DNA of 64,000 nt from Yersinia massiliensis CCUG 53443 (lineage in GTDB: Bacteria; Pseudomonadota; Gammaproteobacteria; Enterobacterales; Enterobacteriaceae): positions 264,367 through 328,366 of the forward strand of contig NZ_HE997643.1 of NCBI RefSeq assembly GCF_000312485.1. The letters run 5' to 3'. Under the pieces are notes generated by a model. It was not told the origin of the DNA and ran no database searches. It saw only the letters and a program-made list of their open reading frames with translations. Position numbers and translations under genes: made by a program. Shown here one piece after another: positions 22,155 through 31,800 of the stretch; the stretch's first letter is position 1; every line of letters begins with the position of its first letter.

Positions 22155-22875
22155 GACGTATTAGAATCTGTGATTGGAGTAAACGATCAGTAAAGAACGA
22201 TCAATATAGACTGACGTTTCTATCACAAAGCGAAATGCGGGTCGAAGGGATTTATCTGATTAGCGGAATAATCGATGACTTAATCCCCAGTTGTCTGCTC
22301 AGAACTCAATTTTGCTTAAATATCAAACAATGAAAAATTAAGCCAACACATTCAAAAATCTGAACTATGGTGAGCATTAATTTGACTTAAGGAAAGACTA
22401 TAGAAATGAATTTACATTAAAAATATTAATGATTATTGATTGCGGAGAAGAAAAGGCATTCAGTATGAAATATCATGTTACATTGACGCTAGTATCAATA
22501 AAAATCAATAATTATCAATTAATTGATTGTTGGTTTTTTGATTTAAAGAGTTGGGTTTGAGAGTATTTCTACCAATTTGAATTCTTAATGTGTGCCAATT
22601 AAATGGAAAATATCATTGTACAGTTAGTGAGTTGTCTACTTATATGTAAGTAGTGATTCGCCAATTTACTATTTGAAATCACATTAAAAGTTAAATATAA
22701 AAAATGTAACGTATCGATTTCGCTGATTCCTTTGCGGTTGTTAACCACACCAGAAACAAGCTTAAACCCTCCTGTGCGAGGCGTTTATTTTATCCTCCAG
22801 CGTCCGACTTATCAGGGTCCCCCCCGGTATGTTCTTACGTGGAGATAGTGTCTTGCTTGATTTTTGAGGTTAACC
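22155..22875. other. Long AT-rich upstream region of the Ig-repeat gene
   Basis: About 720 bases between divergent genes, clearly more AT-rich than its neighbours. I see no gene or RNA in it. It probably contains the promoters of both the MFS gene and the secretion cluster; AT-richness of this kind often attracts H-NS, which is inference. Confidence 0.5.
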
Positions 22876-25800
22876 ATGGCGAATCCAACCACAGCGTCAA
22901 TTGACATTATTTCTCGCCAAAATGGGGCGATGATCTCGCATGTTACGGGTCAACAGCAAATTGTTGTATTGAATGAACTGAGTATTGTGCGTATCCACGG
23001 TACGCCAGCCATGGTGGCGAGCTATGAGCGCCAAGGCAGTGATCTGATTTTGCACATGAAAGATGGCACTACTGTGCGTTATCAACACTTTTTCACCACT
23101 GACGGTGAAGGAAATTTCAGCGAGTTGGTGTTCGATGACGGCATCAATCCGCCAGTACATGCTTCCTTCCCTGCTGCTATGGGGGCCGCAGTTGCCGGAG
23201 ACATCGCCTTAGTGCCTGAATTTACCTCGATTGATAGCGTCGCGGGATTGGCATTAGGTAGCAGCACAAGTTCCGCAGGGTTGTTGGCTGGCGCATTGGG
23301 CTTTTTGGCGATCGCTGGGGGAATTGGTATAGCGGCATCGCACGGTGGCAGTAACCATTCGAATGATAGCAGTTCAGGTGGCAATAACGGTGGTAACAAC
23401 GGCGGTAACAACGGTGGCAATAACGGCGGTAATAACGGCGGTAACAATGGTGGTAATAACGGCGGCAACAACGGTGGGAATCAAGCGCCAACACTCACCA
23501 TCGCCCCTTTAGGCACCGATAACCGCCTCAATAGTGTTGAAGTCAACCTCAACCAAACGCTGAGCGGTAAGACAACCGGCATTGCGGCGGGGCAGTTGGT
23601 CAATGTCAAAATCAATGGTTTTACCTACACCACGACTGTTGCGGCTGACGGCTCATGGACGCTTTCGTTGCCCTCAAGCATGTTACACGGCTTACATGAC
23701 GGCAGTTATAATGTGGTGGTTTCCGTTAGCAATGGCAGTGGTCAAACGGTAGAGAAGACCTTGACGGTGGTGGTTGATACTACCCCTCCTACGCTGACCA
23801 TTTCGCCCGTCGCGGATGATGGCATCATCAATCTGAACGAGTCACTCCATACCGTGGTCATCAAAGGCACCTCAACAGCCTTGGGGGCGATAGTCACGGT
23901 GATGTTTCACGGTAAAACCTATACCGGCAAAGTGCAAAGTGATGGTTCTTGGCAGGTCGATCTGCCTGCTGGCGCGTTGGTGGGAGTGAGTGATGGCCTA
24001 CAATCAATCACCGCCACGGTAACTAACGGGGCCGGTAATAGTGCCACCACGACGAGTAATGTCACACTCGACGCTAATCCGCTCAACTTGCCCTCATTAA
24101 ACTTCAATTCATTTGCGACTGACGACAACCTCAATGGTGCTGAACAGAAGGTTAACCAGACGGTTAGTGGTACCTCGAGCCACATTGAAGCCGGCCAATT
24201 GGTTTACATCACGCTGAATAATAAGACGTATACCGCGACCGTTGGGGCTGACGGCACATGGAGTACGCAAATTCCTGCGGCTGATTTGGCGATGATTGCC
24301 AATGGCACGACCTCACTGAAGGCCTCCGCAACCGATATCGCGGGCAATCCAAGCAGCGCAACTAAACCCCTTGTTGTAGACAATACCCAAGTAGGGCTGG
24401 GTGTTCACCCCATCACTGGCGATAATCTGATTAGCCTGTCCGAGTCGCAGAGCGGTATTACGGTCAGTGGTACTTCCTCGGGTTTACCGGCTTTAACGCC
24501 TGTGACGGTGACGCTCAATAACATTCTTTATATCACTACCGTGGATGGGAATGGCAACTGGAGCGTGCAGATCCCAGCGGGTCAATTGGCCTTGCTGCCT
24601 GATGGGCAAATTACGTTAAACGTACAAGCCCCAGGTGCGGCAGACGTTAATCTTCCGCTGGGAATTTATATCCATAATGTCCCCGCAGCCACCTTCAACA
24701 CGCCTTTTGTTGATGGCAAGCTAAACGGTATTGAGGTCCAGAGCGATCAGACAATTTCGGGGGCTACGGGGGCTAATGGCGCGGGGCAGACGGTTGTGGT
24801 CAGTTTCAATGGCGTAACTTATCATCCCGTCGTGGCTTCAGATGGCAGCTGGTCGTTGACGCTGCCAGCGGCGACATTACAAGCGCTTGGGCAAGGCACA
24901 TTGTTGCTGAGTGCCACTGCTACGGATGCGGCGGGCAACACCAGTCAAATTTCATTGCCGGTGATTGTCGATACGCAAGCACCTTCATTGGTCGTCAACC
25001 CCGTTGCGGGGGATGGCATCATCAATGCCCTTGAAGCCAGTGCGTCTGTCATCGTCAGTGGCAGCAGCCCAGATATTGGGGCGAGTGTGTTGGTCAGCTA
25101 TGGCGGGAAAAACTACGTCGCGCAGGTCAGCGCAATAGGGACGTGGCAGGTGAGTATTCCCGCCGCCGATCTTGCGCTACTGGCAGACGGAAGCCGCCCC
25201 TTAACGGTCACTATTACCGATGCGGCAAACAACAGCACCACGGTCACTTCAAACGTGACGTTGGATGCTAACCCAGCCAATTTACCGACACTGACCGTTA
25301 ATTCCTTTGCGGGCAACGACATCCTTGATGGCGCAGAACAAAAGGTCGATCAACTGATCAGCGGCATGACCCAACATGTGGAAGCAGGCCGCACTGTCAG
25401 CATTACGCTCAATGGCAAAACCTACACGGCGACAGTCGGGGCCGATGGCAGTTGGCGTACCCATGTGAGCGCCGTTGATCTGGCTTTATTAGCCAACGGT
25501 AGCACCAATATTGTGGCGACAGTCAGTGATGCTAATGGCAATCCAGTGACGGAAACCCACGGGATCACCGTCAATAACCTGTTGGCGGGGCTGGGTATCA
25601 CGCCACTGACAGGGGATAACCGGATTAACGCGGTTGAAGCCGCAGCGGGTGTGACGGTCAGCGGGACGACAACCAATGTGAATGTGGGCCAAACAGTCAC
25701 CCTGACGCTGAACGGCAAAAACTATACGGCGACAGTGGGTGTCGGTGGCAGTTGGAGCACGCAGATACCGGCAGGGGATTGGGCAAAGTTGGCTGATGGT

Positions 25801-28800
25801 AATGCGACATTATCGGCCACGACCACGGATGCTGCAGGTAACCCAGTTAACAGCACGGCAACGTTGGGGATTTATATCCATACGTTACCTATCGCCAGCC
25901 TGACGTTACCCTTTACGGATGGCACGCTTAATGGTGTAGAAACCGCCACAAGCCAAACATTAACCGGTAACACCGGTGTGGCGGGGAACGCCCAGTTGGT
26001 TACCGTGAAATTGGCAGGCGTGACTTACACTGCCAGCGTTGCAGCAGATGGCAGTTGGTCATTGTCGTTACCCACCAATGTGCTGCAAGGGTTGGGACAA
26101 GGTAACCAGCCGTTGGTGATTACTGCCACGGATGTGGCGGGTAATACCCATACGTTGAACACGCAATTTAAAGTCGATACACAAGCCCCTGGGTTAATGG
26201 TCGATCCGATCGGTACCGATAATATTATTAATGCTGTCGAGGCGGCAGCGAGCATTGCGGTGAGCGGCAGTAGCACTGAAATCGGTGCGGTGGTGAAAGT
26301 CACTGTCGGGGGCCAGACCTATACCGCGCTGGTGCAACCTAATGGTCGCTGGAGCCTGAATATTCCGGCGGGAGCCTTTGCTTCACTCAGTGATGGCACT
26401 TATAGCGTGACGACGCAAGTGCAGGATGCGGCGGGTAACCGCACTACCGTGACACAAAATATGGTCTTGGATGCAGACCCACTTCATTTACCGACACTCA
26501 CCATCAGCGCTTTTGCCGGTAACAATATTCTTGATGGCGCAGAGCAGAAGGCCAACCAAACAGTCAGCGGCACCACCACGGGCGTGGAGACAGGGCAGCA
26601 AGTCATCGTGTCGCTCAACGGCAAAACCTATAACGCCGTCGTCGACTCCTCCGGTCACTGGAGCATTCAAATCCCTGCGATTGATTTGGCCTTGCTGAAT
26701 AACGGCGCGATTAATATTACAGCGGCCGTCAGCGACGCCAGCGGTAACAGTGCCAATGGCAGCCAAAGCATTGTGGTGAACAATGTACAAAGCGGGATCA
26801 GTATCAATCCCCTGACCGGTGACAACGTGATCAACGTGCAAGATATCACGGCGGGTATCCTGGTGAGTGGCACCACCAGCAATGTCAATCCGGGTCAACT
26901 TATCATCCTGTCACTCAATGGCAAAACCTACTCTGCCACTGTACTCGCAGGGGGAAATTGGAGTGTCAGTATTTCGCAGCCAGACTTGGCGCTGTTAATG
27001 GATGGCAAAGCGACGCTCACCGCCACAGGATCAGACAGCAATGGTAATGCCATTTCCACCAGCAGCGAGTTGAGTATTTATCTCCATAGCCTGCCGAATG
27101 TCACGCTTAATACGCTGTTCGGCGATGGCATTTTGACGCAAGCAGAGGCGGCGATTAGCCAGAGCTTGAGTGGCACGACCGGTACCACCGGTGCAGGGCA
27201 AACGGTCAAAGTGACAATTGGCGGGATAACTTATGCCGCCTCGGTCGGTAACGACGGACACTGGTCACTGACGTTGCCAACGAATGTCTTGCAAGGTTTA
27301 GCGCAAGGTGGACAGTCGCTCATTGTACTGGCTACCGATGCGGGCGGTAATTCCAGCAGCATCACGACTCCGATAGTCGTTGATACATTACCACCAGAAT
27401 TGTCCGTGGGGCCGATAGCAACCGACGGTGTGATTAATGCCATTGAAGCGGCAGCGAATATTCAAATCTCCGGTACGTCCAACGAAATCGGCGCCAACGT
27501 CAATGTCACTATCAATGGTCAGGTGTATAGCGGTCAGGTCAGTAACACCGGCAGTTGGCAAGTGACCGTCATTGCGGCAGATGTTAGCAACTTACCCGAT
27601 GGCGCGTTAACGGCCATTGCCAAAGTCACTGATGTGAGTGATAACCCTGCAAATGCGGGCCGTCAGGTGACCGTGATTGCTTCACCTGCTGATCAGCCTT
27701 CGCTAACCGTCGCGACGGTCACCAGCGATGACATCATTAATTATCAGGAAAGTCAGTCGGCGCTAACGATCCACGGCAATACCCAGCGTGTGCCTGCTGG
27801 CCAAACGGTGAGTGTCAGTTTGCACGGTAAAACCTATACCGGTGTTGTGCAAGCCGATGGAAGTTGGAGTGTTTCCGTTCCCGCGGGCGATGTGCAGGCG
27901 TTACCACAAGGCAGCAATACCATCAGTGCTACGGTGAAGGATGCGGCGCAAAACACTGCGAACAGTAGCCATAACGTCACCGTTGATACGCAAGCGCCGT
28001 TACTGACAGTTGATGTACAAACTAACCTGGATAACGTGTTAAATCTGGCCGATGCCTTGTTGGGCTTAGTGGTCAAAGGAACCTGCGCAGGTGATGTGGG
28101 ATTAACCGTGACGGTCACGCTGAATGGACTGAATTATCAAACTAAAGTGCTCAGCGACGGCAGTTGGAGTCTGACTGTCCCCTCTACTGATTTACTGCTG
28201 TTGGGTGACGGCCCCTTGGTGGGCGGCGTAAAAGTCAGTGTGACTGATGCGGCGAATAATGAAAGCCACAGTGTCACCAATCTCACGGTTGCTATCAACA
28301 ATGTCCCTACGCTGACCTTAGCACCGTTATTCACCGACAACATTTTGAGTGTCAGCGAGATAGGCGCGAACGTCACGTTAACCGGCAGCAGTACGCATCT
28401 GGCGGTGGGAACGGCAGTGGTGGTATCGATCGATGGCGCGAAATATAACGGCAGTGTCACGTCAGCCGGTGTTTGGTCGGTCAATATTAGTGCCACTGAG
28501 CTACAAAAACTGAGCGACGGCATCGCGAAAGTGACGGTGAGTGCCACGGACCCCAATACCGGCAACGATGCCTCGGCCAGCGCCAATTTGGATGTGTTGA
28601 TCCATAACGTGCCCAATATCACGTTGCCTACCTTGCCGTTCGCCGATGGCTATCTGAATAAACTTGAAGCGGCGGCTAGCCAAATCTTGACCGGCAAAAG
28701 CGGCGCAATCGGCAGCGGGCAAACCATCATACTGAAAATCGATGGGGTGACTTATCCTGCCACGGTAGCTATTGATGGGACTTGGATCTGCACGCTGCCT

Positions 28801-31800
28801 GCCGGTGCGTTAAGCGCGTTACTTGATGGTCAGCACTCTATTTCCGTCACCATCACCGATCGGGTCGGGAATACCGATACTGAATTGTTTGAATTCAATG
28901 CCTTGGTCACCACGAATCCCGCCCCGACCATTGATGCCGGACCGATTGTTGGCGGTATTCTCAATGCCGCTGAAGCCGCCACCGATAAGGTACTCACGGG
29001 GAACACGGGCATTCTGGGCGATAACCAGCAAGTGACGGTGTATATCAATGGTACGGGCTATGCTGCGACAGTCACCGCGCAAGGTAAATGGACATTGAAC
29101 TTGCCTGCGAGCGTATTAAAAGCCTTGCCGGATGGGGTATGGGACGTCACGGTGACTGCCAAAGATGCCGCCGGTAACCTCGGCTCTGTGCTTGATACTG
29201 TTGAGGTGATGACGCACATCTTACCGCATCCAACCCTGACGCTGCCTTTTGGTGATGGCACGCTAAATCTGGCTGAAGCCTTGTTAGGGCAAACATTGAA
29301 GGGCAGCACCGGTATCACGGGAAATGGGCAGACTGTGGTCATTTCTATTGATGGTCAGGTCATCCAAACCATCACTGCGGGTGTGGATGGTAGTTGGTCT
29401 CTGCCCCTGTTAACGGCACTACTCACAGGCCTAGCCGCTGGCCCGCACACTATCGGTGTTACCGTCACGGATCGGGGCGGTAACGTGGTCAATATTCTGC
29501 CGGACCAGCCTATCGTCTTTATTTCACAGCAAGCATTGCCGTCACCGTCATTCGACCCGCTTTCGTTTGGCGCAAGCGTCAACATTACGGAGGCTGGGGC
29601 CGCGATCACGATTACCGGTAAAACGGGGATCACGGGAAATAACCAAAATGTGCAGTTGAAGATTGATGTCGGTGGCATTGAATATCCTGGCGTGGTTAAT
29701 CCAGCCAACGGCGACTGGTCGGTCACCCTTCCGGCGGGTGCTTTAAACGGCCTTACAAATGGTGCGCACCAAATCCATGTCACCGTCACCGATGCGGTGG
29801 GTAACAGCAATACCGGTTCAGTGAATTTTGACAGTTTCCTGACGCCGCCTTTGCCAACCATTAATCCGCTCCCCTTTGGTGCAGTGCTCAATTTAGTGGA
29901 AGCAGGCACGGCTCAAATACTGACGGGCACCACCGGATTGCTCAATACTTCGCAAGGGGTCGTTGTCACCCTTAACGGGAAACCCTATACCGCAAATGTG
30001 GATCCGGTGACGGGAATTTGGACGCTCACGGTGTCATCCGCCGATTTAAAACTCATCCCAGACGGCCAGCACGCAATCAACGTTGTGGTCACTGACGCGG
30101 GAGGCAATCAGGCCAGCAGTTCACTCAATATTGGCGTTGTCACGCACAATCTGCCGACGGTGACGGTAGATACCCCATCCTTTGGGCTTATCCTGGATTT
30201 TGCCGGCAGCAAAATACCTCAAACTATCACGGGTAGCACCACCAATGTGGCGGTGGGGAGCCAAGTCAACATTACCTTCGGTAGCCTGAATCTCACGGCG
30301 ACGGTGGGAGCCGATGGCCGGTGGACAACGACAGTGGGGAGTGCGCAATTAGGTTCGCTTGGCACTGGAAACGTGGCTATCAGTGCGACAGTGAAGGACA
30401 GCGCCGATAACATCGGTCAGGCCGTCCCTGTCGACATTAACGTGAATATCGTTGCTCCGCTGGTGACGATGAAAATTGATGCCATTAACCAAAACAATAT
30501 TATCAATGAACTCAGTGATCCCTCGGTTATTACCATCAGTGGGAAAGTCAGTAATACGGCCAGTGGTAGTGTTCTGCTCACGATCAATGGTGTCCCGATT
30601 GTCCCCGCTCCGTTGATTGGGCTGGATGGCAGTTGGTCAACGACACTGCCAAAAGCCAACCTCCCCGAAGGCAGTTATCAGATAATTGCGACCTTGGTAG
30701 GGGGGACTGCCACTGAGCAAGTCGGGCTATTGGTTGACCGTATTCCGCCAACACTGACGGTCTTGCCATTTGCGGTAGATAACACACTGAGCGCGCTTGA
30801 ATCGAAGTTGCCACAACTGCTCAGTGGTACGGCATCATTGAGTGATATTGGCCGACCTATCACTATAACGCTTAACGGGAAAGACTATTCCGCGGTGATC
30901 CTGGCTGGTGGACTATGGAGTGTCACTATTCCGGCAGCAGACTTACAGACGTTGCCACAAGGGACGAATACCATCACCGTAACCCTGACTGATTTGGCGG
31001 GTAACAGCGTTGAGAAAACACCTACGCTGCAAGTGGATACGGTTCCTCCGTTGATCACGCTGGATGTCAGCTCACTGGTACTGAACAGCAATATTCTGGG
31101 CACACTGTTGTCGGGTACGGCATTAGGCGCGGAAGGGAAAACGTTAACTCTAACGCTGAATGGCACCACACTCATGGCCGTGGTGGGCAATGACGGCAAA
31201 TGGAGTATTAACATCTTGCCGAGCGATATGGCGGGGATAGCGGACGGGCCGTTGGTCGCCGGAGTGAGTGTGACCGACACGGCAGGCAACACCAGCAATA
31301 GCAATATCACCGTGAATGTCGCGCTAAATTCGGGGCTGGCTGTCACCATTGATCCGTTGTTTAACGGGGGCTACCTGAATGCCGTTGGTGCATTAGTCGA
31401 CCAAACGTTGTCAGGCACGGCATTAAATGCGGGTTTGGGGGCCAAAGTGCATCTGACCCTGAATGGCGTACTGCTCAGTGCTGATGTGGGGGCCAATGGT
31501 AAATGGACGCTGACCCTGCCTGCGGCACAGTTAGCGTTGCTCGGTGATGGCCCATTGGCCTTAAATGTCACTGTCACCGATGCCAATAATAATGTGGTCA
31601 ACGTGGGCAGTGCCCCAATACTAAATGTACTGACGCACAATTTACCGGCTTTCGACCCGCTAACGTCGCTGATCGGTGGTGATGGCATCCTCAATGCCTT
31701 GGAGGCGGCGGCGACCCAGACGCTCGGTGGCGTCATACGTAATGTGGCTGTTGGGGCGACGGTCACGGTCACGATTGGGACAAATGTGCTCACCACACAA

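Noticed and set aside
23377..23481. Short regular repeats considered as a CRISPR array
   Set aside because: The units are contiguous 12-mers without spacers, translate to NNGG in frame with the giant gene, and no cas genes are present.
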